DNA of 64,000 bases, taken from Parasulfuritortus sp049322515. GTDB lineage: Bacteria > Pseudomonadota > Gammaproteobacteria > Burkholderiales > Thiobacillaceae. The translations under genes and the position numbers were made by a program. The stretch is from the NCBI GenBank assembly GCA_049322515.1, contig JBMOQW010000019.1, forward strand, positions 186,001-250,000, read 5' to 3'. Positions 24,759 through 34,586 of this stretch are shown piece after piece (positions within the stretch are counted from its first letter, which is position 1; every line of letters begins with the position of its first letter). The notes beneath the pieces are model-generated. The model was given only the letters and a program-made list of their open reading frames with translations. It had not been told where the DNA came from and did not search any database.

Positions 24759-25136
24759 TCAGGCCGGCGCCCCCTTGCGCAGGTAGAGCCGCCAGCAGGC
24801 CGCCTCCTTGATCGTCATCAGGTGCGCGCACAGCAAGGTTTCCGCCAAGGACGGAAAGGCCTCGACGGCGGCCGGGTTGTCGGAGATCACTTCGATCACC
24901 TCGCCTTCGTCGACCTGGGACAGGATCTTCATCGTCAACAGTTGCGGCCGCGGGCACATGGCGCCGAGACAATCGACCACGTAGGCCACACGGATCCGGC
25001 CGATGCCCGGCAGCGTCTCCTCACGCGCCAGCAACGGCTCATGGTCTTGCCCGGACCCGAACAGCTTCTGCCACCACCGCACGATACCCTCTCGATTCAG
25101 GCGTCGAAGCCATAAAAGCACGACGCATGCCATCAT
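24759..25136 (-). CDS. Membrane-anchored TusA-like protein
   Basis: Protein of about 125 residues with a hydrophobic N-terminus (ACVVLLWLRRLNREG), a linker of about 40 residues and a TusA domain at about 50-120. The motif is DCLGAMCPRP with Cys56 and Cys61, the latter in the CPxP position. TusA proteins are usually free small carriers, so tethering next to a YeeE/YedE channel is notable. The start is uncertain: ATG 25136 is used, but the frame is open to 25223 and starts further up (TTG 25157 or GTG 25208) would lengthen the membrane segment. The AT-rich stretch 25137-25200 may instead be a promoter. No clear ribosome site was found for any start. Confidence 0.72.
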   Translation of the reverse strand: MMACVVLLWLRRLNREGIVRWWQKLFGSGQDHEPLLAREETLPGIGRIRVAYVVDCLGAMCPRPQLLTMKILSQVDEGEVIEVISDNPAAVEAFPSLAETLLCAHLMTIKEAACWRLYLRKGAPA

Positions 25137-25253
25137 GAATATGTCTATAGATATCAATTGGATAAATGGATTTACCCGACCCCATGCGGGGCGAAAAATG
25201 CAATTCACGCCAGGCCCGTCCACCCGGCATGGCGTTTTGCAATGAGGTCCCGA

Positions 25254-25955
25254 TCAGTCGTTGACCGCGCGCGCCGCGACCCAGGCCGAGACCCCGATGG
25301 CCCCCGCCGCCTTCACCGTGCGCGCCAGTTCATCCAGGCTGGCGCCGCTGGTCATCACGTCGTCGACCAGCAGCACGCGACGACCGCCCAGGTCATGATC
25401 GCAAGCGAAGGCGCCCCGCACATTGCGCCGACGCGCCTTGCCCGGCTGCCCGGCCTGTGGCGCGGTTGGGCGGGTCCTGCGACAGAGGTCGAGGGCCGGC
25501 ATCAATCCAAGCCCGCGGCCCAGCCGGGTGGCCAGCAAGGCGGCCTGGTTGTAGCCCCGCTCGCGCAAGCGGTCCGGATGCAGGGGCATGGGGATCAGCA
25601 GGTCGACCTCGGGCGGCGCCGCGTCGCCCCAGGGCCGGGCGGCCAGCAGATCGGCCAACCCGGTTTCGCCGTCATACTTGAAGCGTTGGATCAGCAGATC
25701 GACCGGGTCGGCATAGACAAAGCTTGCCTCGGCCCGATCGAAGGCCGGCGCTCGGCGCAGGCAGGCCCCGCACACGGCGCCCGCCAGGCCGGGTGCGGCA
25801 CAACGGGGACAGCGCGCGGCCGGCAACCTCGGCAGGCTGGCCAGGCAGGCTGGACAGACGCGCCCGGCGCGACTCCGCGCGGCACACAGCACACAGGGCT
25901 GGGCGAAGCGGGACTGCACAAAATCAAGGCAACTGTTCAGAATCGATGTGTACAA
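25254..25955 (-). CDS. comF: ComF-family phosphoribosyltransferase
   Basis: ComF/GntX-type protein of about 234 residues. The N-terminus has zinc-binding cysteine pairs (CVLCAAR, CPAC, CPRCAAP, CGAC). The C-terminal phosphoribosyltransferase domain carries the PRPP-binding motif VLLVDDVMTSGAS and RERGYNQAALL. ComF proteins take part in DNA uptake and in recovery from replication stress. The start is uncertain: TTG 25955 gives a family-typical N-terminus (YTSILNSCLDFVQSRFAQPC), whereas the frame is open to 26072 across the divergent gene. It is divergent from the next gene and upstream of the sulfur operon. Confidence 0.87.
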   Translation of the reverse strand: MYTSILNSCLDFVQSRFAQPCVLCAARSRAGRVCPACLASLPRLPAARCPRCAAPGLAGAVCGACLRRAPAFDRAEASFVYADPVDLLIQRFKYDGETGLADLLAARPWGDAAPPEVDLLIPMPLHPDRLRERGYNQAALLATRLGRGLGLMPALDLCRRTRPTAPQAGQPGKARRRNVRGAFACDHDLGGRRVLLVDDVMTSGASLDELARTVKAAGAIGVSAWVAARAVND

Positions 25956-26013
25956 ATTTGACAATGCCGCCCCCGTCCCCGAAGATGCCGGCCTTTCCGC
26001 GCGCCTCCCTGCC

Positions 26014-26460
26014 ATGACCGATCCGAAAATCGTCACCGCCGCGTCCTGCAAGCGCAGCGCCCGCCTGTTCAATTATTTCGCGGTGGCCAGCACCGCGCTC
26101 GCGGCCTCGCTATTCACGATCGGCCAGAACATCGCCGACAAGAAGATGGCCTTCCTGCCCCTGGCCATGTCCCTGCCGCCGGTGATGCTCTGGCTGGCGG
26201 CCTCGATCTTCGTCTATGCCGCCATCGCCCACCACCCGGACCTCAAGGTCAGACACTACAACAAGTGGGCCGGCTACCGGTACTACGCCGTGGTCGGCAC
26301 CCTGACCATCATGGCCAACGACCTCGCCCACCTGCCCACCGGCTGGGCTGGCGTCTGGGGCCTGTTCATCCTGGCCCTGGTGCCCTGGTCCCTGTACGAC
26401 ATCTGGAAAGCCGGTCGCGAGGACTGGCACGACATTCAATTGGAGCCCACCCATGGCTGA
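26014..26460 (+). CDS. Four-helix membrane protein of unknown function
   Basis: Integral membrane protein of 148 residues with four hydrophobic helices at about 22-38, 47-72, 88-103 and 108-128. It has a basic N-terminus (CKRSARLFNYF) and a cytoplasmic tail rich in acidic and aromatic residues (DIWKAGREDWHDIQ). I do not recognise a family. Its stop overlaps bioB by 8 bases, so it is co-translated with the biotin genes, but no biotin link is known. ATG 26014 is chosen; the open frame extends upstream into the promoter region shared with comF. Confidence 0.72.
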   Translation: MTDPKIVTAASCKRSARLFNYFAVASTALAASLFTIGQNIADKKMAFLPLAMSLPPVMLWLAASIFVYAAIAHHPDLKVRHYNKWAGYRYYAVVGTLTIMANDLAHLPTGWAGVWGLFILALVPWSLYDIWKAGREDWHDIQLEPTHG

Positions 26461-27436
26461 TCTGTCCGACCTGAAACCCGTCCGTGACCTGGAGGCCATC
26501 CAGGCCCTGTTCGAACTGCCGTTCAACGACCTGATGTTCCAGGCCCAGACCGTGCATCGGCGGCATTTCGACGCCAACGTGGTGCAGATGTCGACCCTGC
26601 TCTCGGTCAAGACCGGCGGCTGTTCCGAGGACTGTGGCTATTGCTCGCAATCAGCCCGCCACGACACCGGCCTGGAACGCGAGAAACTGCTCGCCGTCGA
26701 CGAGGTGGTCGCCGCCGCCCAGGCCGCCAAGGCCAACGGCGCCACCCGCTTCTGCATGGGCGCGGCCTGGCGCGGCCCCAAGGACAAGGACCTCGACGGC
26801 GTGATCGAAATGGTGCGCCAGGTCAAGGCCCTGGACATGGAAGCCTGCGTCACCCTGGGCATGCTCAAGCCGGGCCAGGCAGAGCGCCTGAAGGAGGCCG
26901 GCCTCGACTATTACAACCACAACCTGGACACCGCGCCCGAGTTCTACGGCCAGGTGATCACCACCCACACTTACGCCGATCGCCTGGACACCCTGCGCCA
27001 GGTGCGCGAGGCCGGCATCTCGGTCTGCTGCGGGGGCATCGTCGGCATGGGCGAGAGCCGCGCCATGCGCGCCCGCCTGATCGCCGAACTGGCTGCCCTC
27101 GATCCGCAGCCGGAATCGGTGCCGATCAACATGCTGGTCAAGGTGCCGGGCACCCCGCTGTCGGTCGAGGCCGACCTCGATCCGCTCGAATTCGTGCGCA
27201 CCATCGCGGTCGCCCGGATCGCCCTGCCGGCCTCGCACGTGCGCCTGTCGGCCGGCCGCCAGCAGCTCGGCGAGCTCGGCCAGGCCTTGTGCTTCCTGGC
27301 CGGCGCCAACTCGATCTTCTACGGCGACAAGCTGCTCACCACCGACAATCCGGAAGCCAGCGCCGACCAGGCCCTGTTCGCCAAGCTCGGCCTCACCCCC
27401 GAGCCGGTCAAGGGGCGGCGCTGCGCGGAAGCGTGA
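26453..27436 (+). CDS. bioB: Biotin synthase
   Basis: Radical SAM enzyme of 327 residues that inserts sulfur into dethiobiotin, the last biotin step. The [4Fe-4S] cluster cysteines are Cys57, Cys61 and Cys64 (GGCSEDCGYC). Other conserved parts are ARHDTGL, YYNHNLDTAPEFY and the [2Fe-2S] region with SAGRQQLGE. Length is normal for the family. It is the first recognisable biotin gene of bioBFHCD and its stop overlaps the bioF start (GTGA). Confidence 0.97.
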   Translation: MADLSDLKPVRDLEAIQALFELPFNDLMFQAQTVHRRHFDANVVQMSTLLSVKTGGCSEDCGYCSQSARHDTGLEREKLLAVDEVVAAAQAAKANGATRFCMGAAWRGPKDKDLDGVIEMVRQVKALDMEACVTLGMLKPGQAERLKEAGLDYYNHNLDTAPEFYGQVITTHTYADRLDTLRQVREAGISVCCGGIVGMGESRAMRARLIAELAALDPQPESVPINMLVKVPGTPLSVEADLDPLEFVRTIAVARIALPASHVRLSAGRQQLGELGQALCFLAGANSIFYGDKLLTTDNPEASADQALFAKLGLTPEPVKGRRCAEA

Positions 27437-28593
27437 TCGACCTCGCCGCGCGGCTCGCCGAGCTGGAGGCGCACGGCCTGCGGCGCCGGCGCCGGATCCT
27501 GGCCAGTGGCCAAGGCCCGCGCATCGTCCTCGACGGCCAGCCCCTGCTGTCCTTCGCCAGCAATGACTACCTGGGCCTGGCCGCGCATCCGGCCCTCGCC
27601 GAGGCGGCCTGCGCGGCGGCACGCCAGTTCGGCACCGGCGCCGGGGCCGCGCACCTGCTGTCCGGCCACCATGCCCTGCACCACGAGGCAGAAATCGCGC
27701 TGGCCGAGTTCGTCGGCCTGCCGGCGGCGCTCTTGTTCTCGACCGGCTACATGGCCAACCTGGGCGTGGTCAGCGCGCTGCTCGACCGGCATGGCGCGAT
27801 CTTCGCCGACAAGCTCAACCACGCCTCGCTGGTCGATGCCGCACAGCTCTCGCGCGCCGAACACCACCGCTACCGGCACACCGACCTCGATCATCTGGAA
27901 ACGCTGCTGCGCACCAGCCGGGCCCGGCACAAGCTGATCGCCACCGACGCCGTGTTCAGCATGGACGGCGATCTGGCGCCGGTGCCCGAACTGCTCGCCC
28001 TGGCGGAAAGACACGACGCCTGGCTATACCTCGACGACGCCCACGGCTTCGGCGTCCTGGGCGAACATGGACAAGGCATCCTGGCGCACTTCGGCCTTGG
28101 GTCACTCGCCACGCGCCACCCGTCGCTGATCTATCTGGCCACCCTGGGCAAGGCCGCCGGGGTGGCGGGTGCCTTCGTGGCCGGTTCGCCCGACCTGGTC
28201 GAGTGGCTGGTGAACAAGGCCCGCACCTACATCTACACCACGGCCCAGCCGCCCCTGCTGGCCGCCGCCGTGCTGGCCAGCCTGCGCCTGATCGCCGGCG
28301 CGCCGGAACGGCGCCAGCGCCTGGCCTGCCTGATCGCCCGACTGAAAGCCGGCGCCGCCGGGCTGCCCTGGCCGCTGATGGCCTCCGACACCCCGATCCA
28401 GCCGCTGCACGTCGGCGGCAATGATGCCGCCCTGCGCCTCGCCGACGGCCTGCGCACCCGCGGCCTGCTGTGTCCGGCCATCCGTCCGCCGACGGTGCCC
28501 GAGGGCAGCGCCCGCCTGCGCATCTCGTTGTCGGCGAGCCATACGCCCGGCGACCTCGACATCCTGCTCGCCGCCCTGAAGGACCTGGCATGA
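27433..28593 (+). CDS. bioF: 8-amino-7-oxononanoate synthase
   Basis: PLP-dependent synthase of 386 residues joining pimeloyl-ACP and alanine. The GTG start at 27433 overlaps the bioB stop. Family signatures are LSFASNDYLGLAAHP, LLSGHHALHHEAE, DDAHGFGVLGEHGQG and the PLP-lysine segment YLATLGKAAGVAGAF. The final ATGA overlaps bioH. The frame is open far upstream inside bioB, but the family N-terminus (AARLAELEAHGLRRRRR) supports the GTG. Confidence 0.96.
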   Translation: MIDLAARLAELEAHGLRRRRRILASGQGPRIVLDGQPLLSFASNDYLGLAAHPALAEAACAAARQFGTGAGAAHLLSGHHALHHEAEIALAEFVGLPAALLFSTGYMANLGVVSALLDRHGAIFADKLNHASLVDAAQLSRAEHHRYRHTDLDHLETLLRTSRARHKLIATDAVFSMDGDLAPVPELLALAERHDAWLYLDDAHGFGVLGEHGQGILAHFGLGSLATRHPSLIYLATLGKAAGVAGAFVAGSPDLVEWLVNKARTYIYTTAQPPLLAAAVLASLRLIAGAPERRQRLACLIARLKAGAAGLPWPLMASDTPIQPLHVGGNDAALRLADGLRTRGLLCPAIRPPTVPEGSARLRISLSASHTPGDLDILLAALKDLA

Positions 28594-29333
28594 GCGCACC
28601 GCGTGTCTTCCTGCACGGCTGGGGCCTGCACGGCGGCCTCTGGACCGGGACCGCGGATGCCTGCGTCGGCGCAACGGTGCACTGTCCGGACCTGCCCGGG
28701 TACGGCGGGCGCGCCCGGGTGACGCCCTACGACGCCGACCACCTGGCCGATGCCATGGTCGCCGACTGGCGCGAGCCGTCCGTGGTGATCGGCTGGTCGC
28801 TCGGCGGCATGGTCGCCCAGGCCCTCGCGGCACGCCACCCGGACCGGGTCCGGGCCCTGGTCCTGGTCGGCAGCAGCCCGGCCTTCGTCCAGCGCCCCGA
28901 CTGGCCGCACGGCCTGGCGCCCACCGTCCTGGACGGCTTCGCCCAGGCCCTGGCCGGCGACTACCGGCACACCCTGCAGCGCTTCCTGTCCTTGCAGGCG
29001 CGCGGCGGCGACGAGGCCCGCGCCGTGATCGCCCGCCTGCGCGCCACCGTGTTCGCGCGCGGCGAGCCGGAGCCGGCCAGCCTCGCCGCAGGTCTCGATT
29101 TGCTGCGCAGCGTCGACCTGCGCGCCCGCGCCCCGGACATCTCGTGTCCGACCCTGGTACTGCACGGCGGCCATGACAGCCTCTGTCCCCCCGCCGCCGG
29201 CGCATGGCTGGCGGCCACGATCCCGGGCGCACGCCTGGTGGTCCATCCTGGCGCCGCGCACGCGCCCTTCCTGTCGCATCCGGCCTGGTTCCAGGCCCGG
29301 CTGACCGAGTTCCTCGATGACCACGGCACTTAG
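28590..29333 (+). CDS. bioH: Pimeloyl-ACP methyl ester carboxylesterase
   Basis: Alpha/beta hydrolase of 247 residues that removes the methyl group closing pimeloyl synthesis. The nucleophile elbow is GWSLGG with Ser70. The oxyanion segment FLHGWGLHGG is at the N-terminus; the acid and histidine follow in LHGGHDSLCP and HPGAAHAPFLSHP. The gene overlaps bioF (4 bases) and bioC (17 bases), consistent with one biotin operon in which BioH acts beside BioC. Confidence 0.94.
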   Translation: MSAPRVFLHGWGLHGGLWTGTADACVGATVHCPDLPGYGGRARVTPYDADHLADAMVADWREPSVVIGWSLGGMVAQALAARHPDRVRALVLVGSSPAFVQRPDWPHGLAPTVLDGFAQALAGDYRHTLQRFLSLQARGGDEARAVIARLRATVFARGEPEPASLAAGLDLLRSVDLRARAPDISCPTLVLHGGHDSLCPPAAGAWLAATIPGARLVVHPGAAHAPFLSHPAWFQARLTEFLDDHGT

Positions 29334-30207
29334 ACGGCAGATCCAGCGGGCGTTCGATCAGGCCGCCGCGCATTACGACGATTCCGCCTTCCTGCAGCAG
29401 GAAATCGCACACCGGCTGGATGAGCGACTCGGCCTGATGAAGCTCACACCAGCCCGCATCCTCGATGCCGGCTGTGGCACCGGCTTCGCCCAGACCCTGT
29501 TGCGCCCGCGCTACCCCAAGGCCGCCTGGGTCGGCCTCGACCTGGCCCATGGCATGCTCGTCGAGGCGCGCAAGCGGCTGCCCCGGCCCGGCCTGCTCGA
29601 CCGCCTGGCCGGGCGCCAGGAGGTTCCGCTCGCGTGCGGCGACATCGCCACGCTGCCCTTTGCCACCGACAGCTTCGACCTGGCCTGGTCGAACCTGGCC
29701 CTGCAGTGGCTGGATACGCCGGACACCGCCTTCCGGGAAATGCGCCGGGTGTTGCGGCCGGGCGGCGTCTTCCTGTTCGCCACCTTTGGCCCCGACACGC
29801 TCAAGGAACTGCGCGCCGCCTTCGGCGGACTGGACGGCTACCGCCATGTCAACCGCTTCATCGACATGCACGACCTGGGCGACGCCCTGATCCATGCCGG
29901 CTTCGCCAACCCGGTCATGGAAATGGAACACATCACGCTCACCTATGCCGACCTCAAGGGGCTTCTGCGCGACCTCAAGGGCATCGGCGCCCAAACGGTC
30001 ACCGAAGACCGGCGCGAGGGGCTGATGGGACGCGCCGAATGGCGCCGGCTGAACGACAATTACGAACGCTTCCGCCGTGACGGCCGCCTGCCCGCCACCT
30101 ATGAAGTGGTCTATGGCCACGCCTGGGTCGGTGACAAGTCGCGCTGGGAAGATGGCCGCACCGTGATCCAGCTGAAGATCGAGCAACGTCAGCGAGGCCT
30201 GCGCTGA
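29317..30207 (+). CDS. bioC: Malonyl-ACP O-methyltransferase
   Basis: SAM-dependent methyltransferase of 296 residues that primes pimeloyl synthesis by methylating malonyl-ACP. SAM-binding motifs are seen: ILDAGCGTGFAQTLL, WVGLDLAHGML and FDLAWSNLALQW. Family-specific residues appear in FLFATFGPDTLKELR. It overlaps bioH and shares one base with bioD. With BioH it supplies pimeloyl-ACP through the fatty acid cycle. Confidence 0.95.
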   Translation: MTTALRRQIQRAFDQAAAHYDDSAFLQQEIAHRLDERLGLMKLTPARILDAGCGTGFAQTLLRPRYPKAAWVGLDLAHGMLVEARKRLPRPGLLDRLAGRQEVPLACGDIATLPFATDSFDLAWSNLALQWLDTPDTAFREMRRVLRPGGVFLFATFGPDTLKELRAAFGGLDGYRHVNRFIDMHDLGDALIHAGFANPVMEMEHITLTYADLKGLLRDLKGIGAQTVTEDRREGLMGRAEWRRLNDNYERFRRDGRLPATYEVVYGHAWVGDKSRWEDGRTVIQLKIEQRQRGLR

Positions 30208-30917
30208 TGCCCGGCCTGTTCGTCACCGGCACCGACACCGACGTCGGCAAGACCCTGGTCAGCGCAGCCCTGCTGCGGGCCCTGCGCGACCTCGGCATCG
30301 CGGCCGTGGGCATGAAGCCGATCGCCGCCGGCGCGACCCGGATCGGCGAGACCTGGGTCAACGGCGACGTCACCCTGCTGCGCGCCGCGTCGGGCATCGA
30401 GGCACCGGCGCAATGGGTCAATCCCTATCTGTTCCGCGACCCGATCGCGCCGCACATCGCCGCTGAACGCAAAGGGGTGCGCATCGAGATTCCGCGCATC
30501 GTCGACGCCTACGCACACCTGGCCGACCTGGCCGACTGGGTGGTGGTGGAAGGCGCCGGCGGCTTCCGCATCCCGCTCGACGACCGCCGCGACAGTGCCG
30601 ACCTGGCCGTGGCGCTCGGCCTGCCGGTGCTGCTGGTGGTCGGCCTGCGCCTGGGCTGCCTGAACCACGCCCTGCTCACCGCCGAGGCCATCGCCGCGCG
30701 CGGCCTCAGCCTGGCCGGTTGGATCGGCAACCGGCTCGACCCGGACATGGCCGCCTTCGAAGACAACCTGGCCAGCCTGGAGCAGCGTCTGCCCGCGCCC
30801 TGCCTGGCCGTGCTGCCCTGGCTGCCGGAAGCGACCCCGGAACGCGCCGCCCGTTGGTTACCACCGCGCCGGCTGAGCACCTGGCTGGCGGCATTTCCCC
30901 ACTCGAACTCAGGATAA
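30207..30917 (+). CDS. bioD: Dethiobiotin synthetase
   Basis: ATP-dependent carboxylase of 236 residues closing the ureido ring of dethiobiotin. The P-loop GTDTDVGKTLVSAALL is at the N-terminus, followed by MKPIAAGA and the family motif VVEGAGGFRIPL. It is the last gene of the cluster. No bioA (DAPA aminotransferase) follows; that step must be encoded elsewhere. Confidence 0.95.
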   Translation: MPGLFVTGTDTDVGKTLVSAALLRALRDLGIAAVGMKPIAAGATRIGETWVNGDVTLLRAASGIEAPAQWVNPYLFRDPIAPHIAAERKGVRIEIPRIVDAYAHLADLADWVVVEGAGGFRIPLDDRRDSADLAVALGLPVLLVVGLRLGCLNHALLTAEAIAARGLSLAGWIGNRLDPDMAAFEDNLASLEQRLPAPCLAVLPWLPEATPERAARWLPPRRLSTWLAAFPHSNSG

Positions 30918-30946
30918 AGACATCTAGGAAAATATCTCCACACCGC

Positions 30947-30952
30947 TATAAT
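30947..30952 (+). promoter_or_regulatory. -10 element before the Rrf2 regulator gene
   Basis: A perfect TATAAT in an AT-rich stretch between bioD and the regulator. No good -35 is seen 16-18 bases upstream, so activation or an iron-sulfur-dependent regulator may be involved. AAGGA lies 7 bases before the ATG at 30982. Confidence 0.5.
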
Positions 30953-30981
30953 TCGGACAAAAAACTCTTCAAGGAATTGAG

Positions 30982-31440
30982 ATGGTTTTGTCTCGTACAA
31001 GCCAGTATGCGATCCAGGCGCTGATCTACATCGCCACCCAGCCCCCGGGTGAACCGGTGCTGAACCGCGATATTGCCGACCGGCTGAATGTCCCCGCCGC
31101 GTATCTGGCCAAGATTCTGCAAAGCCTGTGCAAGCACGGCTTGCTCGACTCGTTCCGGGGGCGCCTGGGCGGCTTCTGCTTGCGCGACGGCATGCAAAAA
31201 ACCTCGCTCATGCAGGTGCTGCTGCTCACCGAGGGTCCGGATTTCACCAAAAACTGCATCCTCGGCCTCAAGGAATGCAGCGACGAGACTGCCTGTCCGA
31301 TGCACTTCAAGTGGAAACCGGTGAAGAACAAGATCATCGCCATGATGCACGAGATGTGCCTGGACGACCTCGCCAAGGCGGTCCAGACCGGCAAGTACCG
31401 CCTCGCCGACCTGCCCGCCGTCGCCCTGCCCCGCCCCTGA
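30982..31440 (+). CDS. Rrf2-family iron-sulfur transcription regulator
   Basis: DNA-binding regulator of 152 residues. The winged helix-turn-helix occupies about 1-75 (SRTSQYAIQALIYIA, LNVPAAYLAKILQSLCKHGLLDS). Three cysteines in the sensor loop (Cys92, Cys99, Cys105 in NCILGLKECSDETACP) are placed as in Rrf2 proteins that bind an Fe-S cluster, such as IscR, NsrR and RsrR. The gene has its own -10 box and a clear ribosome site. It lies directly before a SCO copper chaperone and the cbb3 oxidase operon, so control of respiration by oxygen, NO or redox state is plausible but not shown. Confidence 0.9.
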   Translation: MVLSRTSQYAIQALIYIATQPPGEPVLNRDIADRLNVPAAYLAKILQSLCKHGLLDSFRGRLGGFCLRDGMQKTSLMQVLLLTEGPDFTKNCILGLKECSDETACPMHFKWKPVKNKIIAMMHEMCLDDLAKAVQTGKYRLADLPAVALPRP

Positions 31441-31448
31441 TCGACCGG

Positions 31449-32054
31449 ATGTTGCCGCGCCGAGCCTTCCTGGCCGCCCTGGCCACCCTGCTTGGCCTCT
31501 CCGCGTGCGCGCCCGGCCCTCAGGCCGACTTCAAGGGCACCGACATCACCGGTGCCGAGTTCGGCGGCGCGCTCGCCCTCACCGATCATCATGGCCGACC
31601 GCGCACCCTGGCCGATTTCAGGGGCAAGCTGGTGGTGCTGTTCTTCGGCTACACCCATTGCCCGGATGTCTGCCCCACCACCCTGTCCGACATGGCCGCG
31701 GCACTCAAGCGGCTGACCCCGGAACAGGCCACCCGGGTCCAGGTCCTGTTCGTCACCGTCGATCCGGAGCGCGACACGGCGGAATTGCTGCGCGACTATG
31801 TGCCCTATTTCCACCCGGATTTCCTGGGCCTGCGCGGCAGCCCGGCGGAAACCCTGGCGGCCGCCAAGGCTTTCCGCATCCACTATCGCAAGCACGTCGA
31901 ACCGGGCGCCACCGACTATCTGATCGACCACACTGCGGGCAGCTACGTGCTGGATGCCGAAGGGCGCTTGCGCCTGTTCCAGCCGTTCGCGCAGCCGCCG
32001 GAAGACCTCGCGCACGATCTCGCGCTCCTGCTCGGGGACCCGCCTCCCGCCTGA
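31449..32054 (+). CDS. SCO1/SenC-family copper chaperone lipoprotein
   Basis: Thioredoxin-like protein of 201 residues that delivers copper to cytochrome oxidase. The lipobox LGLSAC anchors it at Cys20. The copper site is complete: Cys71 and Cys75 in HCPDVCP and a later His in YLIDHTAG. It follows the Rrf2 gene by 8 bases and precedes ccoN, suggesting a role in maturing the cbb3 oxidase. ATG 31449 is chosen as the start because it gives a normal signal peptide (RRAFLAALATLLGLSA). Confidence 0.92.
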   Translation: MLPRRAFLAALATLLGLSACAPGPQADFKGTDITGAEFGGALALTDHHGRPRTLADFRGKLVVLFFGYTHCPDVCPTTLSDMAAALKRLTPEQATRVQVLFVTVDPERDTAELLRDYVPYFHPDFLGLRGSPAETLAAAKAFRIHYRKHVEPGATDYLIDHTAGSYVLDAEGRLRLFQPFAQPPEDLAHDLALLLGDPPPA

Positions 32055-32062
32055 TCGCGAAG

Positions 32063-32092
32063 TTGCGACGGGGCCGGCTTTGGGCCTATACT
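32063..32092 (+). promoter_or_regulatory. Sigma-70-type promoter for ccoNOQP
   Basis: TTGCGA (32063-32068) and TATACT (32087-32092) are separated by 18 bases and lie about 90 bases ahead of ccoN. No FNR/Anr box (TTGATN4ATCAA) is seen around it. Confidence 0.55.
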
Positions 32093-32183
32093 CCCGCGTC
32101 TTTTATTGTCGGCCGGGCATCCGTCAGTGCTCCCAGGCGAGTCCCGCGCGCTGGGATGGATGCAGGCAACCCGAGGAGAAGTC

Positions 32184-33629
<1,446 letters not shown>

Positions 33630-33645
33630 TCGAGAGGACCCCGAC

Positions 33646-34389
33646 ATGTTCAAGAACCTGAAGCACGAAATCCTGGAAACCAACGCCGGCGTCCTGCTGG
33701 TGGGCACCATGATCGCCATCAGTGTCGGCGGCCTGGTCGAGATTGCCCCGCTGTTCCTGATCGACGACACGGTCGAGAAGGTCGACGGCGTGCGCCCCTA
33801 CACCCCGCTCGAATCGCGTGGCCGTGACATTTACATCCGGGAAGGCTGCTACACCTGCCACTCCCAAATGATCCGTCCGTTCCGAGACGAGCAGTTGCGT
33901 TATGGCCATTACTCCCTGGCTGCCGAATCCAAGTACGACCATCCGTTCCAGTGGGGCTCCAAGCGCACCGGTCCGGACCTGGCCCGGGTCGGTGGCAAGT
34001 ACTCCAACGAATGGCACGTGCAACACCTGATCAAGCCCACCGCCGTGGTGCCCGAATCGGTGATGCCCAACTATCCCTGGCTGATGCAGCCGCTCGACTA
34101 CTCCGACGTGGCCGCCCGCCTGCGCGCCCTGCGCACCACCGGCGTGCCCTACTCCGCCACCCAGGCCGAGTACGAGGCCAACGTGAAGCAGTTCGGCGCC
34201 GAGATCGCGGACAAGTTGCGCATCGACAAGGCCCAGGAAAACCTCGTGGCCCAGGCCCAGGCCGGCAACTACGACGGCGACCGCACCAGCGTCTCCGAGA
34301 TGGACGCCCTGGTGGCCTACCTGCAAGTCCTCGGCACCATGGTGGACTTCAGCAAGGTCAAGCCTGAAGACCTGGTGAAGTACCGTTGA
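33646..34389 (+). CDS. ccoO: cbb3-type oxidase subunit II (monohaem cytochrome c)
   Basis: Membrane-anchored cytochrome c of 247 residues. One N-terminal helix (about 15-40) is followed by the CYTCHSQM haem site (Cys68, Cys71, His72) and the conserved YGHYSLAAES and GPDLARVGGKYS segments; a distal Met in ESVMPNYPW can serve as ligand. It passes electrons from CcoP to CcoN. It follows ccoN after 16 bases and its stop overlaps ccoQ. Confidence 0.97.
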   Translation: MFKNLKHEILETNAGVLLVGTMIAISVGGLVEIAPLFLIDDTVEKVDGVRPYTPLESRGRDIYIREGCYTCHSQMIRPFRDEQLRYGHYSLAAESKYDHPFQWGSKRTGPDLARVGGKYSNEWHVQHLIKPTAVVPESVMPNYPWLMQPLDYSDVAARLRALRTTGVPYSATQAEYEANVKQFGAEIADKLRIDKAQENLVAQAQAGNYDGDRTSVSEMDALVAYLQVLGTMVDFSKVKPEDLVKYR

Positions 34390-34586
34390 TGGGACTGGCG
34401 TGGCTGGCCCGACCGGAAAACGCCAAATCCCTCGGGCTGCTCATCTTCTTCATCACCTTCTGCCTGATCGTGTGGTGGGTCTACGCCGGTGGCAAGAAGC
34501 GTGGTGAACGCATGGAAGCGCACAAGAACATCCCCTTTCTAGACGACGATCTGGATCAAGAAGCGAAGGACAAGTCCAATGGCTGA
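34389..34586 (+). CDS. ccoQ: cbb3-type oxidase subunit CcoQ
   Basis: Single-helix protein of 65 residues (SLGLLIFFITFCLIVWWVYA) with a charged C-terminal tail. CcoQ helps stabilise the oxidase complex. The ATG shares its first base with the ccoO stop, and its end overlaps ccoP by 8 bases. Confidence 0.92.
   Translation: MGLAWLARPENAKSLGLLIFFITFCLIVWWVYAGGKKRGERMEAHKNIPFLDDDLDQEAKDKSNG

Noticed and set aside
25185..25200. A terminator at CCCCGCATGGGG between comF and the TusA gene
   Set aside because: The stem is only four pairs and the T-run lies on the wrong side for the minus-strand transcript.
25180..25220. A sigma-54-like site (TGGCGTGAATTGCAT on the minus strand) before the TusA-YedE genes
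   Set aside because: The GG and GC elements are 8 bases apart instead of 10, so it does not meet the spacing rule.
28102..30186. A 694-codon minus-strand frame
   Set aside because: It is antisense to bioF, bioH and bioC, which are certain; no start signal or domain is visible.
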